A stretch of DNA of 64,000 bases. Source: Bacteroides congonensis (GTDB taxonomy: Bacteria; Bacteroidota; Bacteroidia; Bacteroidales; Bacteroidaceae). The stretch covers positions 1,616,748 through 1,680,747 of the forward strand of contig NZ_FQXY01000011.1 of the NCBI RefSeq assembly GCF_900130125.1. Reading direction: 5' to 3'. Below, in pieces: positions 36,373-44,100 of the stretch; the stretch's first letter is position 1; each line of letters begins with the position of its first letter. The translations under genes and the position numbers were made by a program. The notes below the pieces were generated by a model. The model searched no databases, was not told the origin of the DNA, and saw nothing but the letters and a program-made list of their open reading frames with translations.

Positions 36373-36407
36373 CAAATGTATCGCTATACATACTTTCATT
36401 TTGCAAA
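36373..36407 (-). promoter_or_regulatory. Promoter match for the candidate small RNA
   Basis: On the minus strand TTTG (36407-36404), a 23-bp spacer and TACATTTG (36380-36373) match the Bacteroides -33/-7 pattern. The predicted start is near 36366. Confidence 0.45.
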
Positions 36408-36453
36408 AATAGCCATATTTTTTCTAAGAAGCAAATAAAATGTAAGGTCTTTA

Positions 36454-36483
36454 TTGGAGACTCAAAATATTATCGTATCTTTG
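36454..36483 (+). promoter_or_regulatory. Promoter of HU-like gene (TTGG ... TATCTTTG)
   Basis: TTGG at 36454-36457, an 18-bp spacer and TATCTTTG at 36476-36483, 46 bp before the ATG at 36530. A good match to the Bacteroides consensus. Confidence 0.7.
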
Positions 36484-36529
36484 TCATCGGAGTTGCAAGT
36501 GAGCAATTTCATTTAATATATTATGCGCT

Positions 36530-37003
36530 ATGAGCGTTAAGTATAGAAAAAGAAAAATCGTACTTCAATTCGACAAGGAGAATCCGTTGTCAAAGTACGT
36601 TGCTACTAATGTAATTATTGGTAGTATCGGTTACAACAAACTCTGTGATGAAGTAAACCAGCGTACTGGGATGCATCGGGGCATAGTAGATGTTGTATTA
36701 AAGGGTGTCCAAGACACTATGATTTCTTTTTTAGAAGAAGGCTTTTCGGTAAAGTTGGGAGAGTTCGGGTCATTCCGTCCGTCCATTCAAGCCAAAAGCC
36801 AGGATAAAGAAGAAGATGTAGACTCGGACACAATATCTAGAGTAAAGATTGTTTTTACTCCGGGAAACAAATTTCAGCAGATGCTGGGTGGAGTGAGTAA
36901 AGAATCTTTCTTTAGTACGTCGAAAGATGGAGAGGAAGACAAAGGGAAACCCGATAATCCGGGTGGTGGTTCCGAAGATGAAACACCGGATCCTTCTGTT
37001 TGA
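36530..37003 (+). CDS. HU-family DNA-binding protein with acidic tail
   Basis: 157 residues. An HU/IHF-like domain spans about 1-118, similar to the HU-HIG group of Bacteroidetes: N-terminal basic strand (MSVKYRKRKIVLQF), the helical body (IGYNKLCDEVNQRTGMHRG) and the arm segment (FSVKLGEFGSFRPSIQ). The tail after 125 is disordered, acidic and Gly/Pro-rich (EEDKGKPDNPGGGSEDE). Probably a nucleoid-associated protein. Monocistronic: own promoter and a textbook terminator. Confidence 0.85.
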   Translation: MSVKYRKRKIVLQFDKENPLSKYVATNVIIGSIGYNKLCDEVNQRTGMHRGIVDVVLKGVQDTMISFLEEGFSVKLGEFGSFRPSIQAKSQDKEEDVDSDTISRVKIVFTPGNKFQQMLGGVSKESFFSTSKDGEEDKGKPDNPGGGSEDETPDPSV

Positions 37004-37031
37004 TCTTTTTTATTTATTTTAAGCTAAACGG

Positions 37032-37067
37032 ATGAGGGAAACTGAAAAGGTTCCCTCATTTTTTTTG
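37032..37067 (+). terminator. Rho-independent terminator of HU-like gene
   Basis: ATGAGGGAA (37032-37040) pairs with TTCCCTCAT (37051-37059), followed by a run of T, 29 bp after the stop codon. Confidence 0.85.
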
Positions 37068-37094
37068 TCATATTCGCTCGAAACCTTCCAAATC

Positions 37095-37152
37095 ACCGTT
37101 GGGCAACCGTGAATTCACGGTTGCCCAACGGTAAATTTGCCGTTGCCCAACG
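37095..37152. repeat. Perfect 38-bp palindrome plus a third half-copy
   Basis: The sequence from 37095 to 37132 is a perfect loopless palindrome with 19-bp arms (ACCGTTGGGCAACCGTGAA and its complement, centred on GAATTC). A further CCGTTGCCCAACG follows at 37140-37152. No gene lies between 37004 and 37379; this palindrome and a 44-bp direct repeat are what the stretch holds. Confidence 0.85.
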
Positions 37153-37198
37153 ATGATTTTATGGATAATGGCTATTTATTATCAAAATTGATGACATA

Positions 37199-37242
37199 AT
37201 ATCTCTTGTTGGCTTTTAATGATATGTGTAGAATATTAACCG
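37199..37242 (+). repeat. Left copy of 44-bp direct repeat bracketing the AAA-ATPase gene
   Basis: The segment ATATCTCTTG ... GAATATTAACCG matches 38952-38995 at 37 of 44 positions by eye. The copies are 1753 bp apart and enclose one gene only. Confidence 0.75.
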
Positions 37243-37338
37243 ATTAATCTGTGAGGTTTCTATGAGAAAATTGTAGGATATAAATTGCGGAAAAGAATCT
37301 TTTAACTTGCCATGACAAAGAGTTCTATTAAAAATATA

Positions 37339-37346
37339 TATCTTTG
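37339..37346 (+). promoter_or_regulatory. -7 box (TATCTTTG) of the AAA-ATPase/nuclease-like gene
   Basis: TATCTTTG, 33 bp before the ATG at 37380. Confidence 0.6.
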
Positions 37347-37379
37347 CGAGACAGATGTTGATTTATAAAGGAAGCGATT

Positions 37380-38936
37380 ATGAGTAATAAAATATATCCT
37401 ATCGGTATTCAGAGTTTTGAAAAGATTCGTAATGACGGTTATTTCTATATTGATAAAACTGCATTGATGTATCAAATGGTCAAGACAGGAAGTTATTACT
37501 TTATGAGTCGTCCGCGCCGTTTCGGAAAGAGTCTGCTCATCTCTACCTTAGAGGCTTATTTTCAAGGAAAGAAGGAGCTGTTTGAAGGACTGGCAGTAGA
37601 AAAGTTGGAAAAAGATTGGATTAAATATCCTATATTGCATCTCGACCTTAATATCGAAAAGTATGACACATCGGAAAGTCTGGATAATATACTTGATAAA
37701 TCGCTGACAGCGTGGGAGAAACTTTACGGTGCTGAGCCGTCCGAACGTTCGTTTTCCTTGCGTTTCGCCGGTATCATAGAGCGTGCCTGTAAATTGGCAG
37801 GGCAACGTGTGGTCATTTTGGTCGACGAATATGATAAACCTATGTTGCAAGCCATTGGTAATGAGGAACTTCAAAAACAATTTCGAAATACCTTGAAACC
37901 GTTCTATGGAGCGCTCAAAACAATGGACGGTTGCATCAAGTTTGCCCTTCTCACTGGTGTGACGAAGTTTGGCAAAGTCAGTGTATTCAGTGATTTGAAT
38001 AATCTGGATGATATTTCAATGTGGAATGAGTACATCGAAATATGTGGTGTCAGCGAGCGTGAAATCCACGAAAATCTGGAAACGGAACTTCATGAATTTG
38101 CCGCAGCGCGAGGAATAACGTATGACAAACTTTGTGAAGAACTGAGAGAGTGCTATGACGGCTATCACTTTACGCACAATTCAATCGGCATGTACAATCC
38201 GTTCAGTCTGCTTAACGCTTTCAAACGCAAAGAGTTCGGTAGTTATTGGTTTGAAACGGGTACACCTACTTATTTGGTGAAACTACTAAAAAAACATCAT
38301 TATGATCTGGAACGGATGACACATGAAGAAACCGATGCCCAGGTCTTGAACAGTATAGACTCTGAATCCACCAATCCCATTCCGGTGATTTATCAAAGTG
38401 GATACCTCACTATTAAGGGATATGATGAACGTTTTGGCATGTATCGTTTAGGCTTTCCCAACCGTGAAGTGGAAGAGGGTTTTATTCGTTTTCTACTTCC
38501 TTTTTATGCGAATGTAAATAAGGTAGAGTCCCCGTTTGAGATTCAGAAGTTTGTCCGTGAAGTGGAATCGGGAGATTATAATTCTTTCTTCCGTCGCTTA
38601 CAGAGTTTCTTTGCGGATACTACTTACGAAGTGATCCGCGACCAGGAATTGCATTACGAAAACGTGCTTTTCATCGTTTTCAAACTGGTTGGTTTCTATG
38701 TTAATGTGGAATATAACACGAACGACGGCCGCATCGACCTTGTCTTACAGACTGATAAGTTCATCTATATAATGGAATTTAAACTGAATGGCACGGCGGA
38801 AGATGCTTTGCAGCAGATTAATGACAAGCATTACGCCCTTCCTTTCGAAATGGACGGACGAAAGGTCTTTAAAATCGGCATAAACTTCAGTGCGGAAACC
38901 CGTAATATCGAGAAATGGATAGTGGAAGAAAAATAG
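37380..38936 (+). CDS. AAA-ATPase-like protein with PD-(D/E)XK nuclease-like C-terminus
   Basis: 518 residues. AAA-ATPase_like region (about 1-230): the opening IGIQSFEKIRNDGYFYIDKT, P-loop-like RPRRFGKSLL (about 41-50) and Walker B VILVDEYDKPM (about 142). The C-terminal PDDEXK_9/DUF1703 region (about 400-510) carries D in GRIDLVLQT and E-x-K in IMEFKLNGTAEDA. This family is present in many copies per Bacteroides genome and has no proven function. The gene is alone, between a HU gene and pfp, and is bracketed by 44-bp direct repeats, as if inserted. Confidence 0.88.
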   Translation: MSNKIYPIGIQSFEKIRNDGYFYIDKTALMYQMVKTGSYYFMSRPRRFGKSLLISTLEAYFQGKKELFEGLAVEKLEKDWIKYPILHLDLNIEKYDTSESLDNILDKSLTAWEKLYGAEPSERSFSLRFAGIIERACKLAGQRVVILVDEYDKPMLQAIGNEELQKQFRNTLKPFYGALKTMDGCIKFALLTGVTKFGKVSVFSDLNNLDDISMWNEYIEICGVSEREIHENLETELHEFAAARGITYDKLCEELRECYDGYHFTHNSIGMYNPFSLLNAFKRKEFGSYWFETGTPTYLVKLLKKHHYDLERMTHEETDAQVLNSIDSESTNPIPVIYQSGYLTIKGYDERFGMYRLGFPNREVEEGFIRFLLPFYANVNKVESPFEIQKFVREVESGDYNSFFRRLQSFFADTTYEVIRDQELHYENVLFIVFKLVGFYVNVEYNTNDGRIDLVLQTDKFIYIMEFKLNGTAEDALQQINDKHYALPFEMDGRKVFKIGINFSAETRNIEKWIVEEK

Positions 38937-38951
38937 ATAGTATAAAGTACC

Positions 38952-38995
38952 ATATCTTTTGTTAGCATTTAATGACATGTGCGGAATATTAACTG
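38952..38995 (+). repeat. Right copy of 44-bp direct repeat
   Basis: Partner of 37199-37242 (7 mismatches). It lies 133 bp before the pfp ATG at 39128, so one copy may be the original pfp upstream region. Confidence 0.75.
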
Positions 38996-39127
38996 CTTTG
39001 TATTTCTTGTGTCGGAAATAAAAGTTCACTGCCTTCTTTCATAATTCGGAAAAAAGTGCGAAATTTGCAACGCTTTTCAAGTTTGACAAGAAACTTACTA
39101 ACACCTTTAAATAAAAAATTAAAGAAA

Positions 39128-40774
39128 ATGACTAAAAGTGCATTGCAAATCGCAAGGGCTGCTTATCAGCCCAAACTTCCGAAAGCATTGGCATCAGGAG
39201 CCGTTAAAGCTGTAGCAGGTGCTGCTACACAGTCCGTAGCCGATCAGGAAGCTATCAAAGCATTATTCCCTAACACGTACGGAATGCCGTTAATTACATT
39301 CGAAGCCGGTGAAGCTGTGGCTCTTCCTGCTATGAATGTGGGTGTAATCCTTTCAGGTGGACAAGCTCCCGGTGGACACAATGTAATCTCAGGTTTGTTC
39401 GACGGTATCAAGAAACTGAATCCGGAAAACAAATTATTTGGTTTCATCCTGGGGCCCGGCGGTCTGGTAGACCATAATTATATGGAACTGACTGCTGACA
39501 TCATTGACGAATACCGTAACACGGGTGGTTTCGATATCATCGGTTCAGGACGTACGAAACTGGAAGCTGAAAGCCAGTTTGAAAAAGGACTTGAAATCAT
39601 CAAGGAGCTGGGCATCAAGGCACTCGTTATCATTGGTGGTGACGACTCTAACACAAATGCTTGTGTATTGGCTGAGTACTATGCTGCGAAGAAGTATGGT
39701 GTACAGGTAATTGGTTGCCCGAAGACTATCGACGGTGACTTGAAGAACGATATGATTGAAACTTCTTTCGGTTTCGATACGGCTTGCAAGACTTACGCAG
39801 AAGTAATCGGTAATATTCAACGTGACTGTAACTCTGCACGCAAATACTGGCACTTCATCAAATTGATGGGTCGTTCGGCTTCTCACATCGCACTGGAATG
39901 TGCTTTGCAGGTACAGCCTAACGTATGTATCATCTCTGAAGAAGTTGAAACAAAAGATATGTCTTTGGATGATGTAGTGACATACATCGCTAAAGTGGTG
40001 GCAGACCGTGCTGCACAGGGACACAACTTCGGTACAGTATTGATTCCTGAAGGATTGGTTGAGTTCATCCCGGCTATGAAACGCCTGATTGCTGAATTGA
40101 ACGACTTCCTGGCTGCTAACGCGGAAGAATTCGCTCAAATCAAGAAGTCTCACCAACGTGATTATATCATCCGCAAACTTTCTCCGGAAAACTCTGCTAT
40201 CTACGCAAGTCTGCCGGAAGGTGTTGCCCGTCAGTTGACGTTGGATCGTGACCCGCACGGAAACGTTCAGGTATCATTGATTGAAACAGAAAAACTGTTG
40301 TCTGAAATGGTAGCTACCAAGTTGGCTTCCTGGAAAGAAGAAGGTAAGTATGTAGGTAAGTTTGCTGCACAGCATCACTTCTTCGGTTACGAAGGACGTT
40401 GCGCTGCTCCGTCAAACTTCGATGCTGACTACTGCTACTCTTTGGGTTACACAGCTTCTATGTTGATTGCTAACGGCAAGACTGGTTATATGTCTTCTGT
40501 ACGCAACACGACTGCTCCTGCTGCCGAATGGATTGCAGGCGGTGTGCCTATCACAATGATGATGAACATGGAACGTCGTCATGGTGAAATGAAGCCGGTT
40601 ATCCAGAAAGCATTGGTGAAACTGGACGGTGCTCCTTTCAAGGCATTCGCTGCACAACGTGACCGTTGGGCTGTTGAAACGGATTATGTATATCCGGGGC
40701 CGATTCAGTACTTTGGTCCTACAGAGGTTTGCGACCAGGCAACCAAGACTTTGCAGTTGGAACAAGCTAAATAA
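39128..40774 (+). CDS. pfp: Diphosphate--fructose-6-phosphate 1-phosphotransferase (PPi-dependent PFK)
   Basis: 548-residue glycolytic enzyme that reversibly phosphorylates fructose-6-P using pyrophosphate. GGDDS at 170-174 has Asp where ATP-dependent enzymes have Gly, which marks PPi use; CPKTIDGDLKN, the catalytic TIDGD loop, follows. The length matches the long PFP group found in Bacteroides and plants. The frame runs upstream to a GTG at 39056, but the ATG at 39128, preceded by AAAGAAA and starting MTKSALQIARAAYQPK, is the better start. Codon use is regular, as in a highly expressed gene. Monocistronic. Confidence 0.95.
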   Translation: MTKSALQIARAAYQPKLPKALASGAVKAVAGAATQSVADQEAIKALFPNTYGMPLITFEAGEAVALPAMNVGVILSGGQAPGGHNVISGLFDGIKKLNPENKLFGFILGPGGLVDHNYMELTADIIDEYRNTGGFDIIGSGRTKLEAESQFEKGLEIIKELGIKALVIIGGDDSNTNACVLAEYYAAKKYGVQVIGCPKTIDGDLKNDMIETSFGFDTACKTYAEVIGNIQRDCNSARKYWHFIKLMGRSASHIALECALQVQPNVCIISEEVETKDMSLDDVVTYIAKVVADRAAQGHNFGTVLIPEGLVEFIPAMKRLIAELNDFLAANAEEFAQIKKSHQRDYIIRKLSPENSAIYASLPEGVARQLTLDRDPHGNVQVSLIETEKLLSEMVATKLASWKEEGKYVGKFAAQHHFFGYEGRCAAPSNFDADYCYSLGYTASMLIANGKTGYMSSVRNTTAPAAEWIAGGVPITMMMNMERRHGEMKPVIQKALVKLDGAPFKAFAAQRDRWAVETDYVYPGPIQYFGPTEVCDQATKTLQLEQAK

Positions 40775-40827
40775 AAGATACTTTTCAGAGCGGTTGTAAT
40801 AAAACAGTTGCAATGAAAGTTTTTCCA

Positions 40828-40905
40828 GGCACGGATTACGCAGATTAACACGGTTTTTTAGTTATTCTATTTCTTATAAACCGTGTATTCCGTGTAATCC
40901 GTGCC
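40828..40905. repeat. Long inverted repeat of CACGGATTA words
   Basis: GGCACGGATTAC (40828-40839) pairs with GTAATCCGTGCC (40894-40905) and ACACGGTTT (40848-40856) with AAACCGTGT (40878-40886). An additional CCGTGTATTCCGTGTAATCC makes the word recur in the right arm. It may terminate pfp transcription or be an interspersed Bacteroides repeat. Confidence 0.7.
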
Positions 40906-40934
40906 TATCTCTAAATATTTATCATTTGAAGTAA

Positions 40935-41828
40935 ATGCCGCCACGCAACAACCCGATGTCTGCCGTACAGAAGAAAAAAACTGTTTCCACTACCCGAAAG
41001 AAAGGAACGGCTTCTTCTTCCAAATCTTCCCGTACCCCGAAAAAGGTACAAGCGAAGCATAGTCATGCTATGCCTGTTTGGCTTCGCAATATCCTGGCAG
41101 TGATGATTGTCGGTTGTTTCTCTATTGCTTTTTATTATTTCTTTATCCGTCCTTATGCTTACCGTTGGAAACCTTGCCACGGATTAAAAGAATATGGTGT
41201 CTGTATTCCGGCAGGATATGATATTCACGGAATTGATATTTCCCATTATCAGGGAAAAATAGACTGGGCGAAGCTCCGGCAGAACAAAGAGACGGTGACT
41301 CCTTTGCACTTTGTCTTTATGAAGGCGACGGAAGGCGGAGACCATGGCGATACTACTTTCTCGGCTAACTTTGCCAATGCCCGTAATCACGGATTTATCC
41401 GGGGAGCCTATCATTTTTATATTCCGAGCACGGACGCTCTGAAACAGGCGGACTTTTTTATCCGTACGGTGAAACTGGATACAGGCGACTTGCCCCCTGT
41501 ACTCGATGTGGAAGTGACCGGACGAAAAGAAAAAGCAGAATTGCAGCAAGGCATCAAACGCTGGCTAGACCGTGTGGAATCTCATTACGGAGTGAAGCCG
41601 ATTCTTTACACTTCCTATAAATTTAAGACGCGTTATCTGGACGATTCCATTTTCAACGCATACCCTTACTGGATTGCCCATTATTATGTTGACTCCGTGA
41701 GGTATCAGGGCAAATGGGACTTTTGGCAACATACGGACGTGGGGAATGTCCCCGGAATCGAGGAAGATGTCGACCTGAATGTATTCAACGGTACATTGGA
41801 AGACCTGAGAAAGCTGACAATTAAATAA
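40935..41828 (+). CDS. GH25 muramidase with N-terminal membrane anchor
   Basis: 297 residues. A basic Ser/Lys-rich cytoplasmic tail (1-46) leads to one transmembrane segment (about 49-70), then a GH25 lysozyme domain (about 90-295). Active-site features are HGIDISHYQG, FVFMKATEGGD, LPPVLDVEVTG (the DxE pair) and the WDFWQHTDVG end block. It should cleave the beta-1,4 bond of peptidoglycan from the periplasmic face while tethered to the inner membrane. No cell-wall-binding repeats. It stands alone between pfp and the dehydrogenase operon. Confidence 0.92.
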   Translation: MPPRNNPMSAVQKKKTVSTTRKKGTASSSKSSRTPKKVQAKHSHAMPVWLRNILAVMIVGCFSIAFYYFFIRPYAYRWKPCHGLKEYGVCIPAGYDIHGIDISHYQGKIDWAKLRQNKETVTPLHFVFMKATEGGDHGDTTFSANFANARNHGFIRGAYHFYIPSTDALKQADFFIRTVKLDTGDLPPVLDVEVTGRKEKAELQQGIKRWLDRVESHYGVKPILYTSYKFKTRYLDDSIFNAYPYWIAHYYVDSVRYQGKWDFWQHTDVGNVPGIEEDVDLNVFNGTLEDLRKLTIK

Positions 41829-41905
41829 CAGGTATTTCCTTTCCAAACAACTTATCTCTTCTCTTATTTGTTATAATCGTATTATTACTTAAAAAAAATA
41901 CGATT

Positions 41906-43249
41906 ATGAACTTTGATATAGCTATTATTGGCGGTGGCCCTGCCGGTTATACGGCCGCCGAAAGGGCAGGGGCAAACGGATTGAAAGCCGTTCTTTTCGA
42001 GAAGAAAGCAATAGGTGGAGTATGTCTCAACGAAGGATGTATCCCTACTAAAACTTTGTTATATTCTGCTAAAATACTGGATAACATAAAGACTGCTTCC
42101 AAGTATGGCGTTTCCACCGAATCTCCTTCTTTCGATTTGTCCAAAATCATGAACCGTAAAGATAAGACGGTGAAAATGCTGACAGGGGGCGTGAAGATGA
42201 CTGTAAACTCTTATGGGGTGACAATCGTAGAGAAAGAAGCCTTCATCGAAGGAGAGAAAGACGGATTGATTCGCATCACTTGTGACGGCGAGACCTACTT
42301 CGCCAAATATCTGCTGGTCTGTACAGGCTCAGATACGGTGATTCCCCCGATACCGGGATTGTCGGATGTCAGTTACTGGACTTCCAAAGAAGCGTTGGAA
42401 ATAAAGGAACTTCCCAAAACTCTGGTTATCATTGGCGGCGGAGTGATTGGGATGGAATTTGCTTCTTTCTTTAACAGCACGGGCGTAAAGGTGCATGTTG
42501 TGGAAATGATGCCCGAGATTCTAGGGGTGATGGATAAGGAAACGAGTGGTATGCTCCGTGCCGAATATGCCAAACGGGGAGTTACTTTCTACTTGAATAC
42601 GAAAGTGGTGGAAGTGAAACCGGATGGAGTCGTGATAGAGAAAGACGGGAAAGCTTCTACTATTGAAGCGGAAAAGATCTTGCTTAGCGTAGGCCGTAAG
42701 GCAAACCTGTCCGGCGTAGGACTGGATAAACTGAACATCGAACTCCTGCGTAACGGAGTGAAAGTGGATGAACATCTACAGACGTCCCATCCCCATGTAT
42801 ATGCTTGCGGAGATATTACGGGATATTCCTTATTGGCGCATACCGCCATCCGTGAAGCGGAAGTTGCCATCAATCACATTTTGGGAGTTGAAGACCGTAT
42901 GAATTACGATTGTGTGCCGGGCGTGGTCTATACCAATCCCGAAGTTGCAGGAGTCGGAAAGACCGAAGAAGAACTGATAAAACTGGGACTTCCTTATCGT
43001 GTCTCCAAATTGCCAATGGCTTATTCAGGGCGATTTGTAGCGGAGAATGAGCAGGGTAACGGACTTTGCAAGCTGATTCAGGATGAAGAAGGAAAAATCA
43101 TCGGTTGCCATATGTTGGGAAATCCTGCATCGGAACTCATCGTGATAGCCGGCATCGCCATTCAGAGAGGATATACGGTGGAAGAATTTCAAAAGACCGT
43201 ATTCCCGCATCCTACGGTGGGAGAGATTTATCACGAGATTATGTTTTAA
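41906..43249 (+). CDS. lpdA: Dihydrolipoyl dehydrogenase (E3)
   Basis: 447-residue flavoprotein that reoxidises dihydrolipoamide with NAD+. FAD-binding GGGPAGYTAAERA at the N-terminus, redox disulfide GGVCLNEGCIPTK (Cys at about 41 and 46), NAD-binding IIGGGVIGMEFAS, and the C-terminal catalytic His-Glu in FPHPTVGEIYHE. First gene of an apparent operon with lipoate ligase (19-bp gap), E2, E1 and a flavodoxin-like protein, so it serves the lipoate-dependent 2-oxoacid dehydrogenase. No clear TAnnTTTG box was found before it. Confidence 0.95.
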   Translation: MNFDIAIIGGGPAGYTAAERAGANGLKAVLFEKKAIGGVCLNEGCIPTKTLLYSAKILDNIKTASKYGVSTESPSFDLSKIMNRKDKTVKMLTGGVKMTVNSYGVTIVEKEAFIEGEKDGLIRITCDGETYFAKYLLVCTGSDTVIPPIPGLSDVSYWTSKEALEIKELPKTLVIIGGGVIGMEFASFFNSTGVKVHVVEMMPEILGVMDKETSGMLRAEYAKRGVTFYLNTKVVEVKPDGVVIEKDGKASTIEAEKILLSVGRKANLSGVGLDKLNIELLRNGVKVDEHLQTSHPHVYACGDITGYSLLAHTAIREAEVAINHILGVEDRMNYDCVPGVVYTNPEVAGVGKTEEELIKLGLPYRVSKLPMAYSGRFVAENEQGNGLCKLIQDEEGKIIGCHMLGNPASELIVIAGIAIQRGYTVEEFQKTVFPHPTVGEIYHEIMF

Positions 43250-43268
43250 TTCTTATCCCGGCCAGTCT

Positions 43269-43991
43269 ATGATTCGATGTATATATAGTCCGTTTACTGA
43301 TATTTATTTTCACTTGGCAGCAGAAGAGTATTTGTTAAAGCAGGGAAACGATGATATTTTTATGCTTTGGCAGGATACTCCCTCTGTGGTGATAGGTAAA
43401 CATCAGCGTCTGCGGTCGGAAGTGGATATGGAGTGGGCAGAACAGGAACAGATACATATTGCCCGCCGCTTTTCGGGCGGGGGGACGGTGTATCATGATA
43501 TGGGTAATGTCAATCTGACTTTTATCGAAACAGCTCCGCGCCTGCCTGAGTTTATCACTTATCTTCAGCGGACATTGGACTTTTTGGCATCCATCGGTGT
43601 AATGGCAAAGGGAGACGAACGGCTCGGCATCTATCTGGATGGAATGAAAATATCAGGGAGTGCACAATGTGTACATAAAGACAGGGTTCTGTATCATTGT
43701 ACTTTGCTTTATGATACCAATCTTACGGTACTGAATAAGGTCTTGAACCCGGAACTGCCAGGCGATGACGGATTTCTATCCTCTGCATATGCCGTTCCAT
43801 CCGTTCGGAGTGAAGTGACCAATATCCGTAAGCACTTATCAGTAGGAACTGTGGACGATTTTAAAGAAAAGGCTTTCCGGTATTTCAGCAAATCGCAAAT
43901 GGTCAGTTCATTCAGTGGCGAAGAGATTGTGGCTGTCAATCAGCTTCGGAAAGAAAAGTATGTTCAGAAAGAGTGGATATATAATCGTTGA
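43269..43991 (+). CDS. lplA: Lipoate--protein ligase A, catalytic domain only
   Basis: 240 residues. It has the lipoate-binding motif ARRFSGGGTVYHD (about 71-83), the acceptor-strand NVNLTF and the catalytic Lys in DGMKISGSAQ (about 126-135). The C-terminal accessory domain of E. coli LplA is absent, as in several bacterial two-part or minimal ligases. It activates lipoate and attaches it to the E2 lysine. Placement between E3 and E2 points to dedicated lipoylation of this complex from scavenged lipoate. No LipA or LipB is in the window. Confidence 0.9.
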   Translation: MIRCIYSPFTDIYFHLAAEEYLLKQGNDDIFMLWQDTPSVVIGKHQRLRSEVDMEWAEQEQIHIARRFSGGGTVYHDMGNVNLTFIETAPRLPEFITYLQRTLDFLASIGVMAKGDERLGIYLDGMKISGSAQCVHKDRVLYHCTLLYDTNLTVLNKVLNPELPGDDGFLSSAYAVPSVRSEVTNIRKHLSVGTVDDFKEKAFRYFSKSQMVSSFSGEEIVAVNQLRKEKYVQKEWIYNR

Positions 43992-44100
43992 AATATAAGT
44001 TATGTTTATCAGCGGCCGGTTAAAAATACCTTAACATAAAACTTTCTATTTCAGCCCATTGTTCTATTATATCAAGGTTGAATAAATAAATTTACTGTCT

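Noticed and set aside
36297..36533. 78-codon frame just before the HU-like gene
   Set aside because: The HU promoter and the right arm of the hairpin lie within it; no coding pattern.
41906..41906. Clear promoter for the E3-lplA-E2-E1 operon
   Set aside because: Sequence before lpdA has TTATTTG and TATAAT-like words but none fits TAnnTTTG, so no promoter is claimed.
43269..43991. lplA as a truncated pseudogene
   Set aside because: It lacks the C-terminal accessory domain, but all catalytic motifs are present and minimal ligases of this size are known.
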